DNA from: Mesorhizobium helmanticense
Lineage (GTDB): Bacteria > Pseudomonadota > Alphaproteobacteria > Rhizobiales > Rhizobiaceae
Assembly (NCBI RefSeq): GCF_003034915.1
Contig: NZ_PZJX01000007.1
Span: 1 to 64,000, forward strand
Direction of reading: 5' to 3'
Length of the DNA: 64,000 nt
The notes beneath the pieces were generated by a model. The model was not told the origin of the DNA and ran no database searches. It saw nothing but the letters and a program-made list of their open reading frames with translations. The translations under genes and the position numbers were made by a program. Position 1 is the first letter of the stretch. The number at the start of each line of letters is the position of its first letter. This document shows positions 1 through 8,562 of this stretch, piece by piece.

Positions 1-213
1 GGTGGCGAACAGGAAGCCGACGCCGATCATTGCCAGCACGCCAAGCATTCCAAGCAGGAAGGGATCGCCAAGACGCTCGCGGAACAGGCCGAAAACGATC
101 GCGGCGCCCGTCAGGACGACGATGAAGACGATGAGCCGGGCAACCGCACCCGGTCGCGTGTTCTGGTCGACGATAGGTACCGGATAGAAATCGCCGCGCG
201 TTTCCTTGGCCAT
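1..213 (-). CDS. cckA: N-terminus of probable sensor kinase CckA (partial)
   Basis: Only the first 71 codons lie in the window; the gene runs off the left edge. The visible part has a short hydrophilic start (MAKETRGDFYPVPIV) and then two membrane segments at about residues 26-46 and 51-70. No kinase domain can be seen. The name rests on inference: rhizobial CckA hybrid kinases begin with a similar short leader and two adjacent membrane helices, and their gene commonly lies divergent from a FliO-like gene near dksA, as here. CckA is the hybrid kinase that phosphorylates the cell-cycle regulator CtrA through ChpT. The start is the ATG at 213. Confidence 0.5.
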   Translation of the reverse strand, partial: MAKETRGDFYPVPIVDQNTRPGAVARLIVFIVVLTGAAIVFGLFRERLGDPFLLGMLGVLAMIGVGFLFAT

Positions 214-527
214 ATGCCCCTGCTTGTGAATTCCGGTACTTGCCCCTGCCCGGTTGAATCACATTCTCAATGCCTCGAAAAGGCCTCGGCGGCAAATCCA
301 CCCTAAAAATGACGCGTTCGGCGGCTAATCCATGTCGCGCAAAAGTGCGCAGCGGTTTTGCGACAACGACAGGCATAAAAACAAGACCTGATGCGCCTCG
401 CATGAATCCGTTCAAAGGCGACGCGCTTGGCGTTTCACGCCGTTCACGATGCGACAAAGGCAACTTGCGGTAGCGTGCCGCAACGGTCTAGTGTCGCGTT
501 TCTTCGAAAGCCGTTTTGGGGGCACCG
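214..527. other. Divergent intergenic region with a repeat-like element
   Basis: This 314-base gap separates two divergent genes and must hold both promoters, but I cannot place a convincing -35/-10 pair. No credible ORF is present. Much of the middle, about 325-450, looks like a Mesorhizobium-type intergenic repeat, listed separately. Confidence 0.6.
325..450. repeat. Putative mesorhizobial intergenic repeat element
   Basis: The stretch contains an imperfect inverted repeat (arms 334-344 and 356-364, GTCGCGCAAAA against TTTTGCGAC). Further on there are GC-rich palindromic halves around GCGCCTCGC and GGCGACGCGC. I recognise the general wording of this block as an intergenic repeat common in Mesorhizobium genomes, but only one copy is in this window, so repetition cannot be shown here. 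Confidence 0.45.
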
Positions 528-1247
528 ATGCTGCAGTGGCTGGATAGCGTGGCGGGTCCTGGTTATGCCGCAGCAATCCTGTGGGCGCTTGCCGCGCTTG
601 TCCTTCTGGTCATCGTTCTCATCATCATCAAGCTTTTCCGCAGCCTGACCTTCGGAACATTCGTTGCAGGCGGCAGAAACCGCAAGACGCGGCTGGCCGT
701 CATGGACGCCACAGCTGTCGACAGTCACCGCCGGCTGGTTCTGGTGCGCCGCGACGATATCGAGCACCTGCTGCTGATCGGCGGCCCGACCGATGTCGTC
801 GTCGAACGTGACATCAGGCTGGCCGCGCCGCGCCGCCCTGCGCTGACCGGAGATGGCGGCGGCCATCAGCCGGCACCGCGGCCACGCCCACCTCAACCTG
901 CTCCCGCGCCGGTGAAGCAGGCACCGCAGCAGTCGGCAAGTGCCGCACCAACGCCTGTCCGCCCCCGCCAGATGGAACCAGCGCCAAAGCCGGCAACACA
1001 GCCGTCCAAACCGGCGGCCATCGCTCCGCTGCCCGCCTATGGATCAGGAAATGGCAGTGTCGCTCGACACGCGCCGGCGCCGGCCGACCAGGCCTCCGTC
1101 GACGATACGCTGATGCAGGAGCTTGAGTTCTCGCTCGACGAATCGCCGGCCAGCAAGCCTGCGGGCAAACCGGCGGCGAAGGCGCCGCAGTCCCTGGATG
1201 ACGAGATGACGAGACTTCTCGGCGAGCTTTCCAGTCAGAAAAAATAG
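528..1247 (+). CDS. FliO/MopB-like single-span membrane protein
   Basis: A 239-residue protein with one membrane segment at about residues 12-33, followed by a small globular part with a FliO-like pattern (RRLVLVRRDD then HLLLIGGPTDVVVE). A long Pro/Ala-rich tail follows and an acidic segment ends it. FliO is a small accessory subunit of the flagellar type III export gate; in rhizobia a FliO-like gene commonly sits beside cckA rather than in the flagellar cluster. I chose the ATG at 528 over a TTG four codons upstream because it gives a normal N-in membrane start. A role in flagellar export is family knowledge, not proven here. Confidence 0.65.
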   Translation: MLQWLDSVAGPGYAAAILWALAALVLLVIVLIIIKLFRSLTFGTFVAGGRNRKTRLAVMDATAVDSHRRLVLVRRDDIEHLLLIGGPTDVVVERDIRLAAPRRPALTGDGGGHQPAPRPRPPQPAPAPVKQAPQQSASAAPTPVRPRQMEPAPKPATQPSKPAAIAPLPAYGSGNGSVARHAPAPADQASVDDTLMQELEFSLDESPASKPAGKPAAKAPQSLDDEMTRLLGELSSQKK

Positions 1248-1256
1248 CCAAACAAA

Positions 1257-1281
1257 AATGGCCGGGGATATCCCGGCCATT
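1257..1281 (-). terminator. Rho-independent terminator of dksA
   Basis: A 10-base perfect stem (AATGGCCGGG, 1257-1266, with 1272-1281) and a 5-base loop lie between the convergent FliO-like and dksA genes. Read on the minus strand the stem is followed by a T-rich run, so it mainly terminates dksA, though the stem could also stop transcription from the left. Confidence 0.8.
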
Positions 1282-1310
1282 GATGACTAATCTTGCCCGA
1301 AAGCTACGCT

Positions 1311-1727
1311 TCAGTCGTCGCGGTAGACCTTCTCGCGGCGCTCGTGGCGCTCCTGCGCCTCGATCGACAAGGTTGCGATCGGACGCGCATCGAGGCGTTT
1401 CAGCGCGATGGGTTCGCCGGTTTCCTCGCAATAGCCGTAAGTTCCCTCATCGATGCGCTGGAGTGCCGAATCGATCTTTGAAATGAGTTTTCGTTGACGA
1501 TCGCGGGCGCGCAGTTCGATGGCGCGGTCGGTTTCCGACGAGGCGCGATCAGCCAGATCGGGATGGTTGGCGTTTTCCTGCTGCAGGATTTCGAGAGTCT
1601 CGCGCGCTTCGCGCAATATGTCATTCTTCCAGGTGACGAGCTTCAGGCGAAAGTAGGATTTCTGCCGTTCGTTCATGAACGGCTCGTCTTCGGAGGGTAC
1701 GTAATCGGCGGTAACGATGTCGTTCAT
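1311..1727 (-). CDS. dksA: RNA polymerase-binding transcription factor DksA
   Basis: A 138-residue DksA/TraR protein that binds the RNA polymerase secondary channel and potentiates ppGpp control. The N-terminal half is the coiled coil; the C-terminal half keeps the family signature YGYCEETGEPI and RLDARP. Three of the four zinc-finger cysteines are absent: CEET replaces CxxC, and LSIEAQ replaces the second pair. The zinc site is therefore lost, as in other rhizobial DksA proteins and zinc-independent paralogues. The ATG at 1727 was preferred to an upstream extension because the extra 29 residues look non-coding and carry the promoter. It is monocistronic, with a promoter and terminator visible. 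Confidence 0.93.
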   Translation of the reverse strand: MNDIVTADYVPSEDEPFMNERQKSYFRLKLVTWKNDILREARETLEILQQENANHPDLADRASSETDRAIELRARDRQRKLISKIDSALQRIDEGTYGYCEETGEPIALKRLDARPIATLSIEAQERHERREKVYRDD

Positions 1728-1759
1728 TCGACTCACCCAACAACCCCAAATTTGGCGCC

Positions 1760-1788
1760 TATATATTCGCGGACCGAAGGCTGCACAA
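1760..1788 (-). promoter_or_regulatory. Sigma-70-type promoter of dksA
   Basis: On the minus strand TTGTGC (1788-1783) and TATATA (1765-1760) are separated by exactly 17 bases. Transcription would start near 1752, about 25 bases before the dksA ATG. Confidence 0.55.
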
Positions 1789-1985
1789 GCGCAATCCGCG
1801 ACAGTTTCACGCAATTGTTAATGTCGGACCGAATGGCATCGGCGACATCCTTCGCATGAAGGGCAAGACCGAATTCGCTTATGATTCGTTAGGTTTGAAT
1901 GGTGCCAGCCATTGTGCGCCAAGCCTTTCTCATGGCTAATCCTGCTATAGTCCTGGCGCTTGACGCCGACACGAACGGGGGTTTG

Positions 1986-2504
1986 GTGAGCAGACTTTAT
2001 CTGTTGAGGCATGCGAAAGCCGGATGGGCGCTGCCCGGCGTCCGCGACTTCGATCGCCCGCTCGATGCATCGGGCGTCGCCGATGCCGAAATGATGGGCA
2101 CCCTCATGCGGATCCGCAATTACACCCCCGATCTTACCCTTTGCTCCAATGCAAAGCGGGCGCGCCAAACGCTGGAAGGCCTGGCCGGACACACCGATAC
2201 CGGCCGGGTGCTGTTCCTCGACACGCTCTACAGCGAGGACGCCGCCGCCTATCTGGCCGCCGTCCGCGACAATGGGGGGCCAGGCTCGGGCGGGCCAGAC
2301 TCCCTGCTCGTCATCGGCCACAACCCGATGACGGAGGATCTCGCACTGGCACTTTCGGGCGACGGCGACGAGGCGGCACGGGGGTTGCTGAACCATGGCT
2401 TCCCAACGTCCGGCCTGGCGGTGGTCCGTTTTCCAGGCAATCTTGCCCATGCCGCTCAAGGTGCAGGCTATCTCGAAGCCTTTATGACGCCGACCGAACC
2501 CTGA
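1986..2504 (+). CDS. SixA-type phosphohistidine phosphatase
   Basis: A 172-residue histidine phosphatase (phosphoglycerate-mutase fold). The catalytic motif LRHAKAG places the nucleophile His at residue 9, a phosphate-binding Arg follows in the NAKRARQT stretch near residue 58, and the second catalytic His is in GHNPMTED (residue 112). E. coli SixA removes phosphate from His residues of Hpt or PTS-Ntr proteins, so a phosphorelay target is likely but not shown. I chose the GTG at 1986 because it puts the RHG motif at the usual position and has a G-rich ribosome site just upstream; an in-frame ATG at 1899 would add 29 unconserved-looking residues. It is followed by the YcjX-YcjF pair on the same strand. 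Confidence 0.8.
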   Translation: MSRLYLLRHAKAGWALPGVRDFDRPLDASGVADAEMMGTLMRIRNYTPDLTLCSNAKRARQTLEGLAGHTDTGRVLFLDTLYSEDAAAYLAAVRDNGGPGSGGPDSLLVIGHNPMTEDLALALSGDGDEAARGLLNHGFPTSGLAVVRFPGNLAHAAQGAGYLEAFMTPTEP

Positions 2505-2567
2505 CGCCATTTCAAACCTGCGATGCAAGGCCTATATCGGAGGCCACGGGAGTCCAAGAGAGCAGAT

Positions 2568-4046
2568 TTGGCATCATCGCTGACCACTTTCACCGACGAG
2601 GCGAGGATTGCCCTGGATACGCTGTCGGGGCGCGCCGCCGGGCTTTTTTCACCGTCGCTGCGCCTTGGCGTGACCGGACTTTCGCGCGCGGGCAAGACGG
2701 TGTTCATCTCGGCTCTCGTCCACAACCTGATCCATGGCGGGCGCCTGCCCCTGTTCGAGGCGCAGAAATCGGGACGAATAGCCCGGGCTTTCCTGGAAGA
2801 GCAGCCTGACGACGCCGTACCACGCTTCCAGTACGAGGATCACGTCGTCGCCTTGGTCAATGACCGCCTGTGGCCGGATTCGACGCGCGCCATTTCCGAG
2901 CTCAGGCTGACCATCGAATATGAATCGGCCTCCGGCTGGAGCCGCATGTTTTCATCAGGCAGATTGTCGGTCGATATCGTCGATTATCCCGGCGAATGGC
3001 TGCTCGACCTGCCGCTGCTCGGCAAATCCTACGCCGATTTCTCACGCGAAGCCTTCGAGATGGCCGTGTTGCCGGTGCGCATGGAGCTTTCGCAGGAATG
3101 GCGGGCCCTCTCCGCTGCGGTCGACCCCGACGTGGACGCCGACGAGATGACGGCGCGCCGCCTCGCCGAGAGCTTCGCCGCCTACCTCAAGGCATGCAAG
3201 CTCGATGAACGGGCGCTTTCGACCTTGCCGCCCGGCCGCTTCCTCATGCCCGGCGACCTTGAGGGCTCGCCGGCGCTGACATTCGCGCCCTTGCCGACCT
3301 TGAGCGACCGGCGGGCGCGTTCTGGCTCGCTGCAAGCGATGATGGAGCGGCGCTACGAGGCCTACAAGACGCATGTCGTCAAACCGTTCTTCCGCGAACA
3401 CATCGCCCGCCTCGACCGTCAGATCGTCCTGATCGACGCCTTGCAGGCCCTGAACGCCGGTCCAGGCGCGATGGCCGATCTGGAGCGCGCGGTGACCGAG
3501 ATCCTCGCCTGTTTCCGTCCCGGCCGGGGCAATTTCCTGACGGATTTTTTTTCAAGGCGCATCGACCGCATCCTGGTGGCGGCGACGAAGGCCGACCATC
3601 TGCATCATGAAAGCCACGACCGGCTGCAGGCAATCGTGCGGCGGCTCGCCGACCGCGCCGTAGCGCGGGCGAATTTCACCGGCGCCGATGTCGATGTGGT
3701 CGCCATGGCTGCCGTGCGCGCGACGCGCGAAGGCACGGTCAAGCAAGGCCGCGAAACGCTGCCGGTCATCATCGGCACGCCGCTGAAAGGCGAGAAAATC
3801 AACGGTGAAACATTTGACGGAAAAACAGAAACAGCCATATTTCCCGGAGACTTACCGAAGAAAGCTGATGCTGTTTTCGATATCTCTGGGCCAGACCATC
3901 GGCAGAGCGGTGACGACCCTGCGATTCGCTTCGTACGCTTTCGCCCGCCAAAACTCGAACGCACCGCCGAAGGCGTCACGCTGTCGCTGCCGCATATCAG
4001 GCTCGACCGCGCCGTGCAGTTCCTGATCGGAGATCATCTGGCATGA
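2568..4046 (+). CDS. YcjX-family GTPase-like protein
   Basis: A 492-residue P-loop protein of the YcjX/DUF463 family. The Walker A motif GLSRAGKT is at about residues 37-44 and a G3-like DYPGEW motif lies near residue 137. These proteins are stress-associated putative NTPases whose cellular role is not settled. The TTG at 2568 is preceded by an AAGAGAG ribosome site and starts just before the conserved helix; an ATG at 2523 in the same frame has no ribosome site but cannot be excluded. The stop overlaps the start of the next gene by 4 bases (ATGA), which indicates translational coupling with the YcjF-like protein. Confidence 0.82.
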   Translation: MASSLTTFTDEARIALDTLSGRAAGLFSPSLRLGVTGLSRAGKTVFISALVHNLIHGGRLPLFEAQKSGRIARAFLEEQPDDAVPRFQYEDHVVALVNDRLWPDSTRAISELRLTIEYESASGWSRMFSSGRLSVDIVDYPGEWLLDLPLLGKSYADFSREAFEMAVLPVRMELSQEWRALSAAVDPDVDADEMTARRLAESFAAYLKACKLDERALSTLPPGRFLMPGDLEGSPALTFAPLPTLSDRRARSGSLQAMMERRYEAYKTHVVKPFFREHIARLDRQIVLIDALQALNAGPGAMADLERAVTEILACFRPGRGNFLTDFFSRRIDRILVAATKADHLHHESHDRLQAIVRRLADRAVARANFTGADVDVVAMAAVRATREGTVKQGRETLPVIIGTPLKGEKINGETFDGKTETAIFPGDLPKKADAVFDISGPDHRQSGDDPAIRFVRFRPPKLERTAEGVTLSLPHIRLDRAVQFLIGDHLA

Positions 4047-5146
4047 CCGCGCCGCGCAAGCCGGCGGCATTCCGCATCGAGCCGGAAGCTCCGCCAATCC
4101 AGGAAGCACCGGGCAAGGAAGCACCGGAAGGTCGCCGCCCCGACACACAGGCTGTGCGAAAACCCCGCGCGGTAAAGGCCGACGTCGCGGTCGTCGTGCC
4201 CGCCGAGATCGACGTCTTCGACGAACCCGACATCATCGCCGCGGAACCACCGCCGGCAGTCGCGCCGCGCAAGCGTTCGTTGCTCGGCAGCATATTCTTC
4301 GGCGCCATGGGCGTGCTGGTTTCGCTGGCCGTCGGTCTGTGGACTGACCAGCTGATTCGCGACCTGTTCCAGCGTGCGCAATGGCTGGGCTGGCTGGCCG
4401 CCGGCATGGCCGCCATCGCGGTTTTGGCTCTGTTGGTCATTCTCGTCCGCGAATTCCTGGCGATCTCCCGTCTCGCTGAGGTCGAAAAGCTGCAGAAACG
4501 AGCGCTCGACGCCATCGCCCGCGACGACCCGAAGGCCGCGCGCGCCGTGGTCGACGAACTTTCCGCCTTTGTCGCGGCCAAACCCGAAACCGCGGCCGGC
4601 AGGCGCGCACTGGCCGAGTTGCGCGGCGAGATCATCGATGGCGGCAATCTGGTGCGGCTGGCCGAGGCTGAAATCCTCGGGCCGCTCGATGCGCGCGCCA
4701 AGGCAATGATCCTCGATGCGGCAAAGCGCGTGTCATTGGTGACGGCCGTCAGCCCGCGTGCGCTGGTCGACGTCGCCTATGTCGTGTTCGAAGCCGGCCG
4801 ATTGATTCGCCGCCTGTCGGAGCTCTACGGTGGCCGGCCGGGCACGCTCGGGTTCTTTCGATTGGCGCGCAGCGTTCTCGCCCATCTGGCGGTCACCGGC
4901 TCGATTGCCGTCGGTGACAGTTTCGTGCAGCAGATCATTGGCCATGGCCTTGCCGCGCGGCTCTCGGCGAAGCTCGGCGAAGGCGTCGTCAACGGCATGA
5001 TGACGGCGCGCATCGGCATCGCCGCGATGGAGACTGCAAGACCCCTGCCCTTCAGCGCCGCGAGGCGGCCGGGATTGGGCGATTTCCTGTCCGCGCTGAC
5101 ATCGTTTGCAACGAAGAAAGAAAGTGAAACAACCCCCGACAAGTGA
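4043..5146 (+). CDS. YcjF-like membrane protein (TIGR01620/DUF697)
   Basis: A 367-residue protein with a Pro/Glu-rich cytoplasmic N-terminus (about 75 residues), two membrane helices at about residues 80-101 and 114-137, a helical linker, and a DUF697 domain in the C-terminal half. It is translationally coupled to the YcjX-like gene, and the pair is conserved together across proteobacteria. The function is unknown; stress response or membrane remodelling has been suggested for the family. Confidence 0.82.
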   Translation: MTAPRKPAAFRIEPEAPPIQEAPGKEAPEGRRPDTQAVRKPRAVKADVAVVVPAEIDVFDEPDIIAAEPPPAVAPRKRSLLGSIFFGAMGVLVSLAVGLWTDQLIRDLFQRAQWLGWLAAGMAAIAVLALLVILVREFLAISRLAEVEKLQKRALDAIARDDPKAARAVVDELSAFVAAKPETAAGRRALAELRGEIIDGGNLVRLAEAEILGPLDARAKAMILDAAKRVSLVTAVSPRALVDVAYVVFEAGRLIRRLSELYGGRPGTLGFFRLARSVLAHLAVTGSIAVGDSFVQQIIGHGLAARLSAKLGEGVVNGMMTARIGIAAMETARPLPFSAARRPGLGDFLSALTSFATKKESETTPDK

Positions 5147-5201
5147 AGAACCGCGTATCCTTCGGGCGTTCCAGAGGCGGTTGTAGTGCTTTGATCCTTG
5201 C

Positions 5202-5246
5202 GCGTGATCCCCGTTGAAATCGATTCCGGTTTTCGGGAGGATATGC
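5202..5246. repeat. Degenerate rhizobial palindromic element
   Basis: Read on the reverse strand, the core CCGAAAACCGGAATCGATTT with GCATA and CACGC ends resembles the elements at 27955 and 38180. The arms are eroded. It lies between the YcjF-like gene and the exported-protein gene. Confidence 0.5.
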
Positions 5247-5384
5247 CGTTTGTCTGCCCGCATTTGCACGATGCCAATTGGTTCGACATGGCCGCAAAAG
5301 GCTTAAGCGGTCACCAAGCATTAACCAATCTTGTTCATGGTCGGGTGGGTTCCAAACTGATCTCTTTGTTGCCGGGTGTTGTCG

Positions 5385-5939
5385 ATGAAAAGCGCAATTC
5401 TGTCCAGCGTCCTGCCCATGGCCGTCGCGCTGGCCGCAACCGCCGGCCTGGCCGGGAAAGCCCTTGGAGCAGAGCCGGACAAGCAGTTCTTCCGATCGGT
5501 CGAAGGCAAATGGGTCGGCCCGGGAGAAATCGTCGCCGGCAAATACAAAGGCACCAAATTCACCTGCAGTTTCACCGGCTCGACGCCTGACGGCAAGGTC
5601 GGCATGTCGCTCGACGGCGGCTGCCGCGTCGGCGTGTTCACCCAGCAGATGTCGGCGACCGTGCAGCACAAGGGCCGCCAGGGCTACAAGGGCAGCTTCA
5701 TGGGTGGCGCCGCCGGCTCCGGCCTCGACATCATCGGCGGCAACGTGGTTGACCCGCACAAGGTCGTTTTCACCATCAACCGCAACCAGTTGCGCGGCGT
5801 CATGCAGGCTCTCGTGCCCGACGACAATTCGATGACGGTGACGGTCGCGGTGCGTGTCGACGAGCAACTGGTGCCGGTCATCGGCATGAAGCTGAAGCGG
5901 ATCGATGCTGTCGAAGTCGGCTCGATCGCCCCGAACTGA
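5385..5939 (+). CDS. Exported protein of unknown function
   Basis: A 184-residue protein with a clear Sec signal peptide: a basic N-terminus, a hydrophobic core, and a likely cleavage after residue 29 (ALGA). The mature part is rich in Gly and small polar residues with repeated beta-like stretches (GKWVGPGEI, TCSFTG, SGLDIIGGNVV), suggesting a periplasmic beta-barrel or beta-sandwich fold. I do not recognise a family with confidence. The ATG at 5385 was chosen over a GTG three codons upstream. It is monocistronic between two intergenic gaps of about 200 bases. Confidence 0.75.
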   Translation: MKSAILSSVLPMAVALAATAGLAGKALGAEPDKQFFRSVEGKWVGPGEIVAGKYKGTKFTCSFTGSTPDGKVGMSLDGGCRVGVFTQQMSATVQHKGRQGYKGSFMGGAAGSGLDIIGGNVVDPHKVVFTINRNQLRGVMQALVPDDNSMTVTVAVRVDEQLVPVIGMKLKRIDAVEVGSIAPN

Positions 5940-6144
5940 ACGCCCAGCGCCGCCAGCAATGCTGACCCTCTAGAGCAGAGCTTCGCAGACTCACGCGACG
6001 GCACCACAACCTTGTGTGACGCGCCGGCAACACGAGTTGCGCCACGTCCCGAATTGGCACTGTTCGATCTCTCCCGAAGCCCCTATCTTGGCCGCTCGAT
6101 CGCCCAATCCAGGCGATCGCTAGAAAGCGAGCGGAACGGCAGGC

Positions 6145-7980
6145 ATGGCGGCAGAAGCATCGGGTAGCGAACTGATCCAGGTGGTGGCATTGCTCGCCGC
6201 AGGTGTCGTCGCGGTACCGATTTTCAAGCGCATGGGGCTTGGATCCATCCTCGGCTATCTCGCCGCCGGCGTGGTGATCGGCCCGTTCGGACTTCGTATC
6301 TTTGCCGAATCGCAAGCCATTCTGCATGTCGCCGAACTCGGCGTCGTCATGTTCCTGTTCATCATCGGGCTGGAAATGCAGCCGTCGCGGCTTTGGGGCC
6401 TCAGGCGCGAAATCTTTGGCCTCGGGGCATTGCAGGTCGGCGTGTGCGCGCTGTTGCTGACCGGGGTCGGCCTGGCGGGCGGCTTTCCGGTCTCGCAATC
6501 CTTCGTCGCCGGCGCCGGATTCGTGCTGACCTCGACCGCGATCGTCATGCAGCTTCTGGAAGAGCGTGGCGAAATCGCCGCGCCCAAGGGCCAGCGCATC
6601 GTCTCCATCCTGCTGCTCGAGGATCTGGCGATCGTACCGCTGCTGGCCCTGATCGCATTCCTGGCGCCGGGCGGCGCCCATATGAGCCTGACGGAGCGGC
6701 TGACGGAGGTGGGCATCGGTCTTGCCGCGATCGTCGGGCTGGTGCTGGCCGGGCGCTATCTGCTCAACCCATTCTTCCGCATCCTGGCCGATTCCCGCGC
6801 TCGCGAGGTGATGACCGCCGCCGCACTTCTGGTCGTACTGGGGTCGGCGCTTGCCATGCAGCTCTCGGGTCTGTCGATGGCAATGGGCGCTTTCCTGGCC
6901 GGTGTGTTGCTCTCGGAATCCACCTTTCGCCATCAGCTCGAGGCCGACATCGAGCCGTTCCGGGGCATCCTGCTCGGCCTCTTCTTCTTGGCCGTCGGCA
7001 TGTCGCTTGACCTCAATGTGGTCGCGGAAAACTGGCGGCTCGTCGCCATCTATGTCGTTGCCTACATGGTAATGAAGGCGATCGGCATCTATCTCGTCGC
7101 CCGCATGCTCAAGACCGGCCACCGGGAGGCGTTAGAGCGTGCCGTCTTCATGGCGCAAGGCGGCGAGTTCGCCTTCGTTCTCTATTCCGCCGCGGCGGCG
7201 GTCGGCATCATCGACAGCCAGGCCAATGCGACCCTGACCGCGATCGTCATCATCTCCATGGTGCTGACGCCGCTGGCCATCCTGGCGCTGCGCTATCTGA
7301 CGCCACGCGACGAGCAATCGCTTGAAGGGGTCGACATTGCCGACGGCCTGACCGGCAGCGTACTGATCATCGGTTTCGGCCGCTTCGGCCAGATCGCCAG
7401 CCAGCCGCTGCTCTTGCGCGGGATCGACGTGTCGATCATCGACAATGAGGTCGAGATGATCCAGGCGGCGGCCGATTTCGGCTTCAAGGTCTATTATGGC
7501 GACGGCACGCGGCTGGACATTCTGCGCGCCGCGGGTGCTGGCCGGGCGCGCGCCGTGCTGATCTGCGTCGACAAGCCCGATGCCGCCGTCCGCATCGCTG
7601 AGCTGATCAAGGCGGAGTTTCCCCTGCTGACGGTGCTGGCACGCGCTTTCGATCGCGGAACCGCGCTGCAGCTCATCCGGGCCGGCGTCGACTTCCAGTT
7701 GCGCGAAACCTTCGAATCGGCCCTTGTCTTCGGCGGTTCCACCCTTGAGGCGCTTGGCGTCGATCCCGAAGACGTCGCCGAGGTCATCGAGGATGTCCGC
7801 CGCCGCGACGCCGCCCGTTTCGAGTTGCAGCTCGCCGAAGGCGTTCGCGCTGGGGCGCGCTTCCTCAAAGGCAATATCGGCACGCCCATTCCGACGCCGC
7901 TCAGCACCCCGCGGCGCGCCGGCCAGGCGCTCAATGAGGAGACCGCCGACGTGCTGCATAAATCCGAACCGGCCGACTGA
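6145..7980 (+). CDS. KefB/KefC-type monovalent cation:proton antiporter
   Basis: A 611-residue CPA2 antiporter. The first 385 or so residues form about a dozen membrane helices beginning with the typical LLAAGVVAVPIFKRMGLGS and LGYLAAGVVIGPFG segments. A Rossmann RCK/TrkA-N domain follows at about residue 405 (IIGFGRFGQ). Such proteins exchange K+ or Na+ for H+ in the inner membrane and are gated by nucleotides or glutathione adducts bound to the RCK domain. No KefF/KefG-type ancillary subunit is adjacent. A DUF924 gene follows 11 bases downstream, probably in the same transcript. Ion selectivity cannot be read from the sequence. Confidence 0.88.
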   Translation: MAAEASGSELIQVVALLAAGVVAVPIFKRMGLGSILGYLAAGVVIGPFGLRIFAESQAILHVAELGVVMFLFIIGLEMQPSRLWGLRREIFGLGALQVGVCALLLTGVGLAGGFPVSQSFVAGAGFVLTSTAIVMQLLEERGEIAAPKGQRIVSILLLEDLAIVPLLALIAFLAPGGAHMSLTERLTEVGIGLAAIVGLVLAGRYLLNPFFRILADSRAREVMTAAALLVVLGSALAMQLSGLSMAMGAFLAGVLLSESTFRHQLEADIEPFRGILLGLFFLAVGMSLDLNVVAENWRLVAIYVVAYMVMKAIGIYLVARMLKTGHREALERAVFMAQGGEFAFVLYSAAAAVGIIDSQANATLTAIVIISMVLTPLAILALRYLTPRDEQSLEGVDIADGLTGSVLIIGFGRFGQIASQPLLLRGIDVSIIDNEVEMIQAAADFGFKVYYGDGTRLDILRAAGAGRARAVLICVDKPDAAVRIAELIKAEFPLLTVLARAFDRGTALQLIRAGVDFQLRETFESALVFGGSTLEALGVDPEDVAEVIEDVRRRDAARFELQLAEGVRAGARFLKGNIGTPIPTPLSTPRRAGQALNEETADVLHKSEPAD

Positions 7981-7991
7981 GGAGCCCGCAG

Positions 7992-8540
7992 ATGATCGAA
8001 ATGGACGAGCGGGCCCTTGCGGTCGCCCAATTCTGGCGTGACGCCGGAAAGGATGCATGGTTCGAGAAGAACGACGCCTTCGATGCCGACTTCCGCAACC
8101 GATTTCTCGACCTGCATTATGCCGCTGCCCGGCGCGAATGCGACGACTGGTCGAACCATGCCGAAGGCTCGCTCGCCTTGATGATCCTGCTCGACCAGTT
8201 TCCGCGAAACTGCTTTCGCGGCACCGGGCACATGTATGCGACCGACCCGCTGGCGAGATACTTTGCCGGAAAAGCCATCGCCGCCGGCCAGGATCTGGCG
8301 CTCGACGAAGATTTGCGTGTTTTCCTCTATCTGCCCTATGAGCATTCGGAGCTGCTCGACGATCAAGAACGGTCGGTGGAACTGACGGCCACCAAGGCGC
8401 CCGAGTATCTGAAATATGCTGAGGAGCATCTGGAGATCATCCGGCGCTTCGGCCGCTTTCCGCATCGCAACAGGATGCTTGGCCGCGAAACGACGCCGGA
8501 GGAACAGGCGTTCCTCGATGGCGGCGGGTTCTCCGGCTGA
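7992..8540 (+). CDS. DUF924 family protein
   Basis: A 182-residue soluble protein of the DUF924 (TPR-like helical) family. The recognisable core includes FWRDAGKDAWFEKNDAFD near the start, then LILLDQFPRNCFRGT-like wording (here LMILLDQFPRNCFRGTG) and the YLPYEHSE segment. No enzymatic role is established. It is close behind the antiporter, so co-transcription is likely. It ends 22 bases before the convergent folK. Confidence 0.88.
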   Translation: MIEMDERALAVAQFWRDAGKDAWFEKNDAFDADFRNRFLDLHYAAARRECDDWSNHAEGSLALMILLDQFPRNCFRGTGHMYATDPLARYFAGKAIAAGQDLALDEDLRVFLYLPYEHSELLDDQERSVELTATKAPEYLKYAEEHLEIIRRFGRFPHRNRMLGRETTPEEQAFLDGGGFSG

Positions 8541-8562
8541 TCTCTTGCTGAGCCTGCCGGCC

